A DNA stretch of 64,000 nucleotides from contig NC_065576.1 of the NCBI RefSeq assembly GCF_937616625.2, positions 34,436,628 through 34,500,627 on the forward strand. The letters run 5' to 3'. This document shows, in pieces, positions 47,930 to 59,527 of the stretch. Position 1 is the stretch's first letter, and each line of letters opens with the position of its first letter. The notes beneath the pieces are model-generated. The model ran no database searches. It had not been told where the DNA came from and saw nothing but the letters and a program-made list of their open reading frames with translations. The stretch comes from Mercurialis annua (Eukaryota > Streptophyta > Magnoliopsida > Malpighiales > Euphorbiaceae). The translations under genes and the position numbers were made by a program.

Positions 47930-48720
47930 GTGATAACGGACTGAAGCGTCCAATGCTTATTTCTAGAGATAATTGTCCGCGTGACGAGCAATTGATTCGA
48001 TTGCTTGAATCCCAACAGACATAATCAGTGCATAATGAAAATTTAAGGGGTTAAAACACAATTAGTTGTAAATAGTTTATTAAAATCTATAGAAATTGTA
48101 GTTTAAGTCTAGAAATTGGACTAAGTGCAATATCTTAAAAGTTTATAAGCCAATTTGAAAGCTTGAAATTGACCATACCCAAACCCACAGGGTTCCAAGA
48201 GTCATTTTTAATACTTTCGGACACCAAATAACATTTTTAGACATAGTTATCACTTAATTAATTAATTAATACAAATTTAACATGTACAATTATAAGGTAA
48301 AAGTAAAAAGTAATTATAATCCTAAAAATATCACTTGACAGTCTTTCATAACCTAAGCTCTATCTATTAATTACAACTAGGTAAATAGTAAACTTATTGA
48401 TTGAAGACTAACCACCAAACTCTAGAAAACCCAAGGTCACCACTAACCATTGTAAATACTACTTCTAATTAGTTTAGCCAGGGGTCGGTAATCAAACACC
48501 AGAAAAAGCATAGAAACCCTAGGGAAAAAACTGTCCTGTCTGAACCACACAGACACCACACACACACACTCACTCAAGTTAAAGACGCTTTAATCACTTA
48601 AGAACGCCATGTAAAGCACTGATCAAAAGCTGGATTCTACGTCCATATCGCCAAAAAACTAGGCAAGAACTCAGAACGGTACTTCTGAGGACCCTCAATA
48701 ATCTATAGTTACTTTTCATG
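47930..48720 (-). mobile_element. Fragment of an LTR related to LTR-1
   Basis: 48630-48695 (GCTGGATTCTACGTCC through AAGAACTCAGAACGGTA) parallels 163-230 (GCTGGATTCCGCATCC through AAGAACTCAGACCGGTA), and both have a CA-rich run just before. No termini seen. The rest of the stretch is non-coding. Confidence 0.5.
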
Positions 48721-49101
48721 CCATGTTAATCATAATTACTGAATTTTTGTGTATTAGGATGCATGTCAGTTTATTTTATTGATTTTTGTCATAAATTGTC
48801 ATAATTGTCAAATTTGATGTTCTTGCTATAACTTCTATACAAATTGATGAGAAGCATTTTAATAGGCTGATTTAATGCGATATGCCATATTTAGATTTCA
48901 ATTTATTCTAATGCTTAGAATGCATATTAGGGTTGTGTTTATGCTTTTTTGTCAAGAATACGTTCTTGGTTAAATTGCTATAAAATCAGTTGTTTAGGTG
49001 TTTTAATTCAATTTTAAGCACTGTAAAGTAATCCTAGTACATGTTATTTGTATTCCTTGTCCGTTTTATGCGGTTTTGAGTGTTTTGCATGAAAAACCGA
49101 C
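48721..49101. other. Non-coding stretch before the CACTA exon
   Basis: AT-rich, no coding signal. It may be intron or upstream sequence of the CACTA ORF. Confidence 0.4.
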
Positions 49102-50044
49102 GTGAAACGACGAAACGACGAGTTACTGTTTCCAGCTGACAACGCCGCCGCCGCCGCCAGACAAATTGCCGTCGTCAGAATCCACCGCCGCTGCCAGAAG
49201 TGCATAGTGTCAAAGCACAAATTTGTGCATAAGCGGATGCACACTCTGAAGGCTGACCCGACCCGATTCGTGGATGAGCGCGCGAGGATTGCGGCTGTAA
49301 GTATCTTTTTAAAATTATATTGATTGAAAGTAGTATTCAAATAGTTTAAGTAGTTCAATAGTTTGAATATAATATCTCAATTGTTTGAAACACGTAATTT
49401 ATTTTATTTGAATTAGGTATTTTTGTTGTTCCTTTGAATTAAGTGGTTTGGTTGTTGATATGTGCTAGTTTGTACAATTTGAAGTTTGCAGGATTTCCCT
49501 GAAAAATGGGTGATGTTCATTTTATAAACGAGATGCTGCCGAATTTTTATTAGAAATAACGTTTAAGTTGTTTGAAACATGTAATTCATATGAAACTAAT
49601 TGGTTTAAATTATTATTGTAGGAGCATTTTGAGCAGGAGATGTTGGCCGCTACACAGACAGCCGAGGGGAGTACAGCATCTACCCCAGTGGATCCGGACG
49701 AAGTTTATCTTGCTGTTGAGGGGGTGAGGAAGCGGCGTATCTACGGATTAGGCTCAGTTGGTTCTGAGTACGTAGCCTCGCAGCGGGGTACTTCTAGTAG
49801 ACGACCCGGCAGCTCCTCTCAGACCATGTCGCCAGCCGACGATGCGAGGTTCCGCACTGATCTCATCGCTCAGTTTGCGGATACGATCCGTGATCAGGTC
49901 CAGATTGCGGTTGCAGCGGCGATGCAGCAGATGCAGCAGCGGGCCCCGGGAGATGTTTTACCCACTCCTCCACCACCGCCTCCACCACCGCCTCCACCGG
50001 CTACTGATGACGTTGTCCCAGATGACGACGTCACAGATTTGTAG
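49102..50044 (+). pseudogene. 3' exons of CACTA-associated (Ptta/En/Spm-type) transposase ORF
   Basis: Two exon-like blocks in a compatible frame. Block 1 ends with KRMHTLKADPTRFVDERARI (to 49296) followed by a GTAAGT donor at 49297. The intron runs 49297-49621 and ends TTATTGTAG. Block 2 (49622-50044) continues EHFEQEMLAATQTAEG, then DPDEVYLAVEGVRKRRIYGL, a Q-rich helix (MQQMQQR) and a polyproline/acidic tail ending TDL. This order is typical of the C-terminus of plant transposase family 24 (Ptta/En/Spm, PF03004) carried by CACTA elements. The N-terminal portion and the main TNP2 transposase are absent. The first residues of block 1 are encoded by a GCC-repeat stretch that may not be original. 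The right CACTA terminus is 0.6 kb downstream. Confidence 0.75.
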
Positions 50045-50093
50045 TACTGTAGTGTAGGGACGTTTTTGATATACAATTTTCATGTATCGTACG

Positions 50094-50094
<1 letters not shown>

Positions 50095-50163
<69 letters not shown>
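50095..50163. repeat. (TA)n microsatellite
   Basis: About 34 uninterrupted TA repeats. The tyrosine/isoleucine ORF across it is an artefact. Confidence 0.97.
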
Positions 50164-50167
<4 letters not shown>

Positions 50168-50278
50168 GATATTTTCGGTGTTTTTATAATTTGCGTCAAT
50201 TTATGCGTATTTAAACAGGGTATGCATTCATTTAAAAAGCCAAAAAATCAAAAAAATTATGCTTGATTTTTGTCAATT

Positions 50279-50658
50279 TCCCGACGGATTTGTCCGGATT
50301 AGCGACGGATAAAGTCCGTCGCTAAACCCAATCATAAAATTAAAATACGGATTTGGCGACGGATAAATCCGTCGCCAAAACCGTCGCCATTTGGCGACGG
50401 ACTTTGGCGACGGATTCAAATCCGTCGCCAACTCCGTCTTGGAACGTCGCCAAACGCGTCGCCTGGCGACACGTTTGGCGACGGACCTTTGCCATTTGGC
50501 GACGGATTGTTTTGTGGCGTCGCTAATGTATTTAGCGACGCCACATTTCCCGACGGATTACGTCCGTCGGAAAATCCGTCGGGAAAGCAATTCCCGACGG
50601 ATATGGGCTTTTTAGCGACGGAAAAATCCGTCGCTAAAAAGCTCCATTTTAGTAGTGA
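50279..50658 (+). mobile_element. CACTA right end with subterminal GCGACGGA repeats
   Basis: Ends CCATTTTAGTAGTG at 50658, the complement of CACTACTAAAATGG. The preceding 370 bp carry more than fifteen copies, in both orientations, of GGCGACGGA, AGCGACGGA or CCCGACGGA, many paired as hairpins such as AGCGACGGA...TCCGTCGCT. Such subterminal repeats bind CACTA transposase. No left CACTAC terminus was found within the window. Confidence 0.88.
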
Positions 50659-50833
50659 AAATTGTAACCTTCCAAGTCAATCAGACCTAGAAGCCAAAAT
50701 GCAACATTCAGGCCCGATTCCGAGCCTGCCAAAACTCGGAATCTACCCCGGTTCAAACCAGCAGATTCATATCGATGAGACGGACAACTTCCAGAGTCAT
50801 TTTTTTGCCGGAATCAATTTTTTAATTGGATAG
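50659..50833 (+). other. Unrecognised open stretch next to the CACTA end
   Basis: A frame continues 58 codons past the CACTA terminus (includes GPIPSLPKLGIYPGSNQQIH) and stops at 50831-50833. No family recognised. It may be a truncated host exon or another element. Confidence 0.25.
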
Positions 50834-52010
50834 AGTGTTTCATGCGCGCTATTTTATTTGGACTATATTTTGTAATATTTTGAAGATTTATATAATATAA
50901 TACAAAGTAGTGATCTTAGCTTAAAAATCTAATATAATATTGTTTAAAAATAAGAATTCATAAACACTAAAATTTTAAAATATATAATCTATGGTTCAAA
51001 TTTGCCATATGCAAATAGCTATGTGTGGCATAGTGGGGCTCCACTTAGAAGGAGGCTTTAATTCTTAGCCATACAAACACTTTCTTCCTCTTTGCTTCTT
51101 TACTAAACTTAAATTGACTTGCTAACCACTCAACTTCCAAAAAATATCTCTCCAAGCATCTTACACAAAGCTTCTAGCTTAATCATCTTTGCTTCTTTTA
51201 CCCTTTGTTTTCTACATTTAATCAAACCCATTTGATTTTTTTAGGATTCTTGTTCAACTTTACCAAAATAACCTCATAATAGTACATGTAATTTTATCGA
51301 CCACAAGTTTGATATTCTTTTCTTTGATGTGATAAAAATGTACCACCAATAATTTGAAAACAAACTGGCCACGTTAGCCATATATGAAATCTAATCAATA
51401 ATTCACTTAAATTCTATTCAAATGTAAAATTTACAGTTTCACAAATTATTTGACACGTTAGTATGTACACTAGATCAGCTTATTGACTATATCAGACTTA
51501 TGAAATCACTTGCTAGTATATAGATATAAAATATATTTCAAATTTCGAGTATTTAAATCTCAATTCTACATAATTAATTTAGGGAACTCTCATAGCACTT
51601 TTGGAACGATTTTGATTCGGGACAATTAAGTAGTGATATTAGAGATAATTAATTAGTTTAACAATTCAATGTAAAAAAAAGTACTAATATCATATGAGAG
51701 TAAATCAATTACTTTAATTTTTTAATTTTTTGAATTTTAATATTGAATAATTCAGATTTTCCATTAAGAAAAATATGATTTAAATAGAACTAAAATATCA
51801 CAATAAAATAATATATATATTTAGAATCTAGAGTAAATAATAATCTTAATCTAATTTAAGTGATAGTAATTTCAGACTTATATAATAAAGAAGGTAAAAT
51901 ATAAAAAAAAAAAGTGGCAATTTTTGTCGTTTAATGAGGTCCAATACATTCTTAAAATTCTGTCCAGTATTGAATTCAATGAAAATGCATGTGAGCATTA
52001 CCACAACAAT
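50834..52010. other. Upstream region of the B-box gene
   Basis: AT-rich, no repeats or ORFs of note. Probably contains the promoter of the gene at 52123. Confidence 0.5.
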
Positions 52011-52013
52011 TAC

Positions 52014-52021
52014 TATATAAA
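52014..52021 (+). promoter_or_regulatory. TATA box of the B-box gene
   Basis: TATATAAA, 102 nt before the ATG. It predicts a leader of about 75 nt that is A/C-rich with no upstream ATG. Confidence 0.7.
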
Positions 52022-52122
52022 TGCCCCATTTCTCCTCCACCAATTTCCATCATATTGCAAAACAAAGTATCTCTACAACACAAGAAAAACATAAAAATTT
52101 CTAAAACACAAAGAACAAAAAA

Positions 52123-52551
52123 ATGTGTAGAGGCATAGAAGAGAGAAGAAATCAAACTAGCTTCCGCAAAAAAGAGGTGGAAGCGGAGGCTGTTTCCGCT
52201 ATTTCATCGGAAGAAGACGACGAAACCTCATCGACGTTGGTATGCTGTGAGCTTTGTGGGTCAAAAGCAAGTTTATATTGCCAAGCTGATGATGCATTTC
52301 TGTGTAGAAAATGTGACAAATGGGTACATGGAGCTAATTTCTTGGCAAATAGACATATCAGATGTTTTCTTTGCAATACTTGTCAGAATCTTACGCAAAG
52401 ATATCTGCTTGGTGCTTCGGTTGAGATGGTTCTCCCGACAATAGTTACGACTACTGGTAGAGATGATCGAACAAGGAGTAGTATTTGTGATTCAAATAAT
52501 GGTGATAAACACTGCTCTAAATCACTTAAAATGCCTTTTCTTTTTCTTTGA
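52123..52551 (+). CDS. B-box zinc finger microprotein, BBX30/BBX31-like
   Basis: Intact 142-codon, intron-free gene. A single B-box occupies residues 41-82, with Cys42, Cys45, Cys53, Asp56/Asp57, Cys61, Cys64, Asp65, His69, Asn72 and His78 fitting C-x2-C-x7-C-x7-C-x2-C-x4-H-x8-H. The start MCRG, the block CRKCDKWVHGANFL and the C-terminal MPFLFL match the layout of Arabidopsis BBX30 and BBX31 (miP1b and miP1a). Those microproteins bind CONSTANS-like factors through the B-box and recruit TOPLESS through the final PF(V/L)FL motif, affecting flowering and light responses. By homology it would act in the nucleus. The N-terminal 40 residues are charged, with an acidic SSEEDDE patch, and less conserved. 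A TATA box 102 nt upstream and an A-rich initiation context support expression. It is the only intact non-transposon gene in the window. Family assignment is strong, but the exact paralogue is uncertain. Confidence 0.93.
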   Translation: MCRGIEERRNQTSFRKKEVEAEAVSAISSEEDDETSSTLVCCELCGSKASLYCQADDAFLCRKCDKWVHGANFLANRHIRCFLCNTCQNLTQRYLLGASVEMVLPTIVTTTGRDDRTRSSICDSNNGDKHCSKSLKMPFLFL

Positions 52552-53396
52552 TGCAACTATCTTGTTCATGGATTTGTATTTCTGCGCTAATTTAGATTCA
52601 AGAATTTTCGTACGAGGAAAATTATACAACGCAATGGTTCTCTATGTACGATGAGGCTGTTTTGAAATGGGAGAATTAGAAAAGAAGAAATAATATATTC
52701 TTATGTATAGACAACCAAGCTTATGATTCCTAGCTAGATAATGAAAAAAAATGTTAAAAAGACATTCGCATAATTAATAGATTATTGGATTGTTTTTTGA
52801 TGTTTTAAAAATTTAGTTCAATGAGAAATGGATGAAAGATCAAGACTCGTTAGCTTTGTTCATCAAATTTGTTATTTTTCGATCATATTTCATCATTTAG
52901 AATGGGTTCTGATTTGATTTTTTTATGTTTTAACTTATCATTATTTTTTTTATTATTTTCTTTTTCTATTTTAAAAAACTTTAGAATTTTTATGGTTTTT
53001 TTTTTCTCCGAAGATATAATGTAATCCTATTATCTTGTTAAATTATGATTTACTAATTGGGAAAAGCTGTTCTCTTTATTTTATGAAATTTCTCAGTATT
53101 TTGTAAATTAAATTAATTTTTAGATGGTGTAATCACTGATGGTGATAAAAGCTAATTTTTTTAACTTTTTAAAACTCTATTAAAATCTTCCAATGGTTGT
53201 AACCAGGTACTATTCCATATATACTTGTTCTTTGTTTTACATAAAATATCTGATTTTACATAATTACTAGTTTAATTAGTTTTTAGAATTGAAGCAATGG
53301 ATTGGATAGTTTTCATGGCTATTATCAATTTGATAGACCAAAAAATTAACTTTTTTTTTATCACCATAGTGTAATTACGTACTTTGTTTGAAATAA
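52552..53396. other. 3' flank of the B-box gene
   Basis: AT-rich, no further gene. An AATAAT-type motif at 52687-52692 could serve polyadenylation. Confidence 0.5.
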
Positions 53397-53410
53397 ATAT
53401 GCAAAAAAGA
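53397..53410. repeat. 14-bp target duplication, left (LINE)
   Basis: ATATGCAAAAAAGA, repeated exactly at 59514-59527 after the poly(A) tail. Confidence 0.92.
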
Positions 53411-53452
53411 ATAATTGCGACCAATTAAGTTGTGTGAGGAAAAAGACCGAGA

Positions 53453-55317
53453 ATGACGGAGAGGTGGAACCCTAGTTCCAGCCAGATCAAATTTCCGACG
53501 ACCACTGCCATCAACAGCGCCCCAACAACGCAGCTCCAGACATCGACCAAGCCAACCATCCACTACGTGACGCAGAACCCATTGAAGATCAACCCCACAA
53601 CAGTTAACCAAGGAATTCCATGCAATTCACATGCACGTGAGGATGCTATTGCAGAAAGTAGAAGATTGATTTACTTTGAAAACTTCCCCAAAATATGGAG
53701 GTATAGAGATTTGGAGAAGGTCTTCGAGAGATATGGAGTGAAGGGCAGAGTTTCGCTAGCTACAAAACTCTCGAAACGTAACTGTAGTTTTGGGTTTTTC
53801 AGGCCAGATTCGGATAAACCATTGGATTGGATCATCAGCCAGCTGAATATGGTGGCTATTGGAAAATTCAGACTTAGGGCTTATGTTTCCAGGTTCCCCA
53901 ACAAAACCTCGACTCAAACCCTAACGTCTGAAAAGACAGAGAAGATGAGAAGTTCACCTAGAATCATCTCTTCACCTTCATTCCGTAACGGCCGTTCATA
54001 CAAAGACATTGTATCGGGAGAGATGCAGTTAAGGGAGAAGGAAATTGAACCAAAACTTATAAACAAAACATATCGGTGGTTGTTTCTGACAGTTCTCTGG
54101 CCTCTGAGTCTATGGATTGGTTAGTTCGATCTATTTTCGCTAGGGTTAATGCTGTGCAAGACATTCTGAAAACGAAATTATTTCTGGCTCACCAGAAAAT
54201 TGAGGTAGAGAATGTTTCTCTAGTTGGAGGGAATGGAGTTCTACTCACATTCAGGAAAGTTTCTGACGCTGAGGATTTTATCCTGAATAAAGGGCCATCT
54301 CTTTCTGAGTTTTTCCAGTCGTTTACTTGGGCGGAGGACCATAACAGTTCTCTTTTTCGCTTTGTTTGGCTGTCAGTAACAGGTATTCCTCTTTTGGCTT
54401 GGTGTTATAAGACTTTTATGGCAATAGGGGACTCAGTGGGTGAAGCAATTTCTGTTCATCCATCAGTAGGACAGCGGTCTCGTTTCGATACAGGAAAGGT
54501 TCTAGTCTCGACTACTTGCAGTTCCATTAATCATCCGATCAATTTGGCAATTGGTGAAGAGAGGTATACAGTATATGTTGTTGAAACATGTGATCCTGTG
54601 GAATTTGAGGAACCTGTTTTCTCTTTGATGTCTAATGAATCTGAAGTAGAAGTGGACTCATTGGACAAAAAGGAGAATACAGAGGAGGGGTTTTCTTTTT
54701 CGAACAAGGAAGATTATTTTTTGAACTCATTTGATACGATTGTTCCAGATTCTATTCTAAATCAGGATAGATTTGACGATCAATCTTTGGGAGGTCCAAG
54801 GAGAATGGGTAGTCATACCGAGGAAAATAAAACTAAAGATCCTATCCTTCTCTCATTGGAGTACAATAATGTTATCACAGCCGTAACAAAGGAGGTTTTA
54901 CATCCCACAGTTCAGGTGGACGAACAAATGCACATGCCGCATGATGAGTGCAGGCCTACGGTTTCGTCAGGTGCAGAGGTTAATGAAGGACCTCAGGAGG
55001 GTGATAGTCAGCAAGAGAACCAGATACCTGATAATCGCTCACACTGCAGGCCCATGAAGAAAATTAATGTCCTAGGTGGTATTGAGGACTGCTCTGAAGA
55101 TCAGCTAGAAATTGAAAGGGAACTTTCGGACTCCAACATCAGTAATATGTGCCGTATTAACAGGTTATTGGTTGGCGACGGGTCAGATGTGACAGAAACA
55201 GAAGCATCAAAGACATGGAAGATGGGTCACGATTTGGGGATTTTCGACTTGCAGTCCAGATCAGAAACGTTGCCAAAGTTTGCAAACAATTTGGCTAATT
55301 CGGTCAATCGACAATAG
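53453..55317 (+). pseudogene. LINE ORF1 (RRM-type RNA-binding protein), frameshifted
   Basis: L1 ORF1 protein binds the element's RNA and forms the ribonucleoprotein for target-primed reverse transcription. The first part (53453-54124, 223 codons) contains an RRM-like domain at about residues 60-145, with RRLIYFENFPKIWRYRDLEK (RNP2 region) and NCSFGFFRPDSDKPLDW (RNP1 region). The frame then breaks. From 54076 a second frame continues (413 codons) with a DUF4283-like domain (LLTFRKVSDAEDFIL and FVWLSVTGIPLLAWCYKTF) and an acidic, low-complexity tail. The overlap at 54076-54124 is in a different frame, so a small indel near 54070 is the lesion. Plant L1 ORF1 proteins with RRM plus zinc-knuckle or DUF4283 domains are usually 400-650 residues, which fits the sum of both parts. 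I see no CCHC knuckle. Confidence 0.85.
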
Positions 55318-55350
55318 CTTTTTTCCTTAACAAGGTTTTTTTCAGTTACT

Positions 55351-58300
55351 ATGTCTGTGCCATTATCTTTCATTTCTTGGAATTGTAGAGGTGGGCTTTC
55401 TTTTTCGCGAAAGCATAAATTCATTCGAGATATGGTATCCGTCAACAATCTTTCCTTTCTCGGTTTACTAGAGTCTAAAAAAGAGGTGGTGGATGACTTT
55501 CTAGTTAGTAATCTTTGGCCTAATATGGATTATAAGTATGATTTTGTCCCCTCCATCGGGGCTTCGGGTGGTATTTTGATCATCTGGAATTCTGTTTTAC
55601 TGCGTACTGTCTCTATTTCTAAGGGTCCTCGATATATTGTCCTGGATTTTATGTTTGATGCTATCCCTTGCAGACATATTTTGATATACGCTAGTAACGT
55701 GGCAGCCGAGAGGATGAACTTATGGAGGGAGCTTGAAGTTCTTTTAGTCTTTGCAGGTACCATTTTCATTAGTGGAGATTTTAATGAAACTCTTTCTCCA
55801 GAAGACAGGTTGAATGGTTCAGGTTATACTCCGTCGATGGTTGCTTTCAGGGATTTTGTTAATAATGCCGAATTGCTTGACTTACCTCTGCAAGGGAGGA
55901 CTTTTACTTGGCAGAATTCCCACTCCAGATCACGTATTGATAGGTGTTTGATCTCAGCTTCGGCAAGTTCTATCTGGCCAAGTATGTCTTTCTCCGCTTT
56001 AACGAGAGGGCAATCAGACCACGTCCCAATTTGCTTTCGTTCAGCTAATAGATTCGATTGGGGCCCTAAACCATTTAGGTCTATTGATGGTTGGTGGGAG
56101 CATGATGATTTTGAGGTTTTCGCAAGAGACAGTTGGGTTGAGGTTTGTGCGCAATACTCCAATATCATTCAACGGCTAAAGAAGTTTCGACTTCTCATTA
56201 AAAGGTGGAATACGGATGTGTTTGGTGATCAAACTAAAAAAATTCGGGCGCTTTCTGATGTCATTAGAGATAGAGAGATCGCTGGTGATGCAGGGCTGCT
56301 GTCTTCAGGCGAGAATTGCGAGTTGGCTAAGCTCAGAGAAGAGCTGTGGACGGCTGAAAAGCGTCTTGAGTCCATGTGGGTCCAAAAATCGAGAGTTAAA
56401 TGGTATGTTGCAGGGGATAAAAATACCAAATTCTATCACAGCATGGCATCCATTCACTTCAGAAACAATCACATTTCGTCAATTCAAACAGGAGAGTGCA
56501 GCTATTCTGAACCGAAAGATATTCGGTTTCAGGTCAGGGAATACTACAAGAAGTTGTACAGTAGTGGAGTTAAGTGCAGTTATAATATTAGTGGGCTGAT
56601 TTTTGGTAGCTTGACGGAGGATGCAGCTGAAGCTCTAGTTCAGCCGTTCACGGATAATGAGATTTTTGAAGCTGTGGGTTCCTGCGGTGAGAGGAAAGCC
56701 CCGGGTCCTGACGGCTTTAATTTTTAGTTTTATAAGAGAGCGTGGCCATTTATGAAGGAAGCGTTTGTGGAATTCTTTTCTGACTTTCATAATCTTAGCA
56801 CCCTTCCTAAGGGTATTAACACTTCCTTTATGGTTTTTGTTCCTAAAGTTGCAGGATCCTCCAATATTAAGGACTATCGTCCTATCAGTCTGGTGAAAGG
56901 TTTTTTTAAACTGCTATCAAAGACTCTTGCAAGAAGATTGGCACCTCTCTTACCTAGTGTGATTTCCGAAAATCAACATGCTTTCCTGAAGGGTAGAAGT
57001 ATCCAGGAATGTTCTATGATAGCCAATGAGTTTGTTCATTCGGCGGCCAAGAAAAAAGAGAAACTTTTTGTCATAAAGTTAGATTTCCAAAAGGCTTTTG
57101 ATAGCGTCGAGTGGGATTATTTGATGTCAGTTATGAGATGTATGAAGTTCTCTGAGAAATGGCTAGAGTGGATGGGTTGTTGTTTCTCTTCGGCAACTAC
57201 TTCAATTCTTGTAAATGGCAGTCCGGTTGATCCTGTTATTCTTCAGAGACGTGTTAGACAGGGAGATCCTATTTCGCCATACTTGTTTGTTATTGCAGTT
57301 GAGGGTTTAAAAGCCTTACTTGATCGTTCTAGAGAGTTGGGGTTCACACGTGGTTTCTGTTATTCTGAAAATCATGAACCTATCTCGTTACTTCAATTTG
57401 CAGATGACACCATCTTATACATTCCTTATGACATGGAGCAGCTGCGAAACTTGACTCGGATTCTTAGATGTTTTGAGTTGATATCGGGTCTTACAATTAA
57501 CTTTCATAAGAGTTCCATTATGGGTATTAATGTAAGCGAGATAGAGCTTCTTTATGCTTCGCAGGTTGTAGGCTGCAAGGTGGAATCCTTTCCGATAAAA
57601 TATCTGGGTCTTCCTCTCTCTAATAGAAGTTTATCGGTTAACTCTTGGGACCATGTAGTGGATCGCTTTAAATCAAAATTGGCGCTTTGGAAGGGGTCAC
57701 TTCTTTCCCCTGCAGGAAGATTAATTCTTCTCAAATCAGTCCTTTTCAGCATTCCGGTTTATTATTTGTCTATTTTCAGAATGCCTAAATCGGTACAGAA
57801 TCTACTCGAGTCTTATATGATGCGGTTTCTTTGGAAAGGTGATGTTAGTTCTCGGGTTCTTAGTAAGGTTGCCTGGAAGGTGATTTGTCAGGATTTCAGT
57901 CGCGGTGGTCTTGGTATTTCTAGTTTGCAAACCAGAAATCAAAGTCTTCTTCTTAAATGGGTTTGGAAGATTAGAAAGGGAGATGATAGTTCCCTTTGGT
58001 TTAAAGTTGTTTCTAATTGCTCTAAAATTGTGGATTGGGATTTTCTTCATAATGGGGAAAATCACAAGATGTCGTTTATATGGAAGGGCATTAGGAGAGC
58101 TAGTTGTCATGATAAAACTGCTTGGAATCTCTTTGTGACTAATCTGGATTTTGTAGTCGGGAGAGGTGACTCTACTTCTCTTTGGAATGACAATTGGTCA
58201 GGTGTTGGAAGGGCGGCAGAATTATTCCCGAGATTGTTTAATCTATCTAACCAAAAACATGTTTCTATTAACGTTATTTGGAGTGATGGTTGGCGTTGGC

Positions 58301-59379
58301 GTCGTCGTTTGAGAAACGATGAATTATTGCTTTTTAAAGAGCTGGAGGTGCAATTTAATAAATTAAATCCGAACTTGAGCAGGTCGGATGAAGTGATTTG
58401 GAAGGACAAAGCTAGATCCTATTCTCCTGCTTCTTTTTGCAAGATTCGGTCTATGGCTTCTGTGATGGGTACGGTGTTTGATGGCAGATAAGGAGAGGTT
58501 CAGGTGTCGGCTACTGTGTCTGCTTCTGTCGCTGGTATGCGTGAAGAAGATCTGATCAGACCTGCTGTTTCTGGACGGGGACTCAACGACGATGATCTGA
58601 ACGCCCTTGCTGCTAATGCGCAGGGATTCAACGATGACAGATATGCGCATCAGATTGGGCAGGGAGCAGTGGGTATGGAGGCTGCAGATGTAACGGGCAT
58701 TGACAGAATTTTGGGAGCTGCTGCATATGATACTTTGCATAATACTGTTCACGTGGGAGATGTTCTGCATGTCTTTACTGCTGAAAATAGGAGAGCTGCT
58801 AATGGCTCAAATGTTTTTAATGAATCAGCTTGTAGGAGGACTCAAAAGGACAATAATGCTTTTCTTCTAGTTTGGAACTCTCTTGCTCCTCCGAGGGTGA
58901 AGTTTTTCAATTGGTTAGCTATTCACAAAAGAGTGCCATCGTTGGAATTTCTTGCTCATCGCTTGATAATTTCAGCCGACGACTCTTTTTGTTCGCTTTG
59001 CGGGGATATTGAAACTCAAGATCACATTTTCATCCACTGTGTTTTTGCTCGTCGTGTTTGGGTGACGGTTCTTAATAAAATCGGTATCTCTTGGTGTTGG
59101 CCTAATTCGTTCACGGACTTCATGCTCCAATGGTTCCACATTCTTCCTTTTGGTCCTTATTCGAAATTGTGGAAGCTTATTTGGTTTATCACAATTTGGG
59201 AAATTTGGAAAAATAGGAATGAAAGAATTTTTCAGCGTTTGGAGAAGGATGCAGAGGTTGTTATCTTTAAAAGCTTTAGTCATTCAGTTTTTATGTTTAA
59301 GGTTTGTAACAAGGACTTTGCTTACACGGGATTAGATTTGTTTAGAAATCCCGCTTCTATTCTTTTCTCAGGTTTGTAA
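55351..59379 (+). pseudogene. LINE ORF2: endonuclease, reverse transcriptase and zf-RVT, two in-frame stops
   Basis: One continuous frame of about 1,342 codons apart from TAG at 56725-56727 and TAA at 58489-58491. Residues 1-230 are an APE-type endonuclease: ISWNCRGG, LLESK, ISGDFNE, SRIDRCLIS and RGQSDHVPI give the Asn, Glu, Asp/Asn and Asp-His catalytic residues. RT occupies about 450-740: PGPDGF, KDYRPISLV, KLDFQKAFDSVEW, RQGDPISPYLF, then FADD at residues 683-686 with both catalytic aspartates (YADD is more usual). IKYLGLPL follows. The C-terminus has a zf-RVT domain with FFNWLAIHKRVPSLEFLAHR and CSLCGDIETQDHIFIHC (58985-59040). The protein nicks target DNA and copies RNA onto the 3' end. 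The first stop lies between the endonuclease and the RT core, and the second sits in a linker with TVSASVAG-like low complexity, so the product would be truncated. Confidence 0.95.
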
Positions 59380-59527
59380 TTCTCTAGCCTATCCCCAAAG
59401 ATGTAGCCTCTAGTGTGCCGTCTAGCGCGTGCCACTTCTTGTGCGAAAGCTTTGGGGTGAGGTTTTTGCCATTTTTGTGGCTTTTAATAAACATACATTC
59501 ATAAAAAAAAAATATATGCAAAAAAGA

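Larger units (their letters stand above)
53411..59513 (+). mobile_element. Full-length L1-type LINE
   Basis: 6.1 kb with a short 5' leader (about 40 nt), ORF1, a 33-nt spacer, ORF2, a 130-nt 3' region and an A-rich tail (59503-59512), bounded by perfect 14-bp duplications. Gene order and domains are those of plant L1 elements. Lesions are limited to one frameshift in ORF1 and two stops in ORF2, so insertion was recent. Confidence 0.95.

Noticed and set aside
49894..50076. Glycine-rich minus-strand ORF
   Set aside because: Antisense of the polyproline-encoding part of the CACTA exon.
50066..50266. ORF with a long Tyr-Ile repeat
   Set aside because: Translation of the (TA)n microsatellite.
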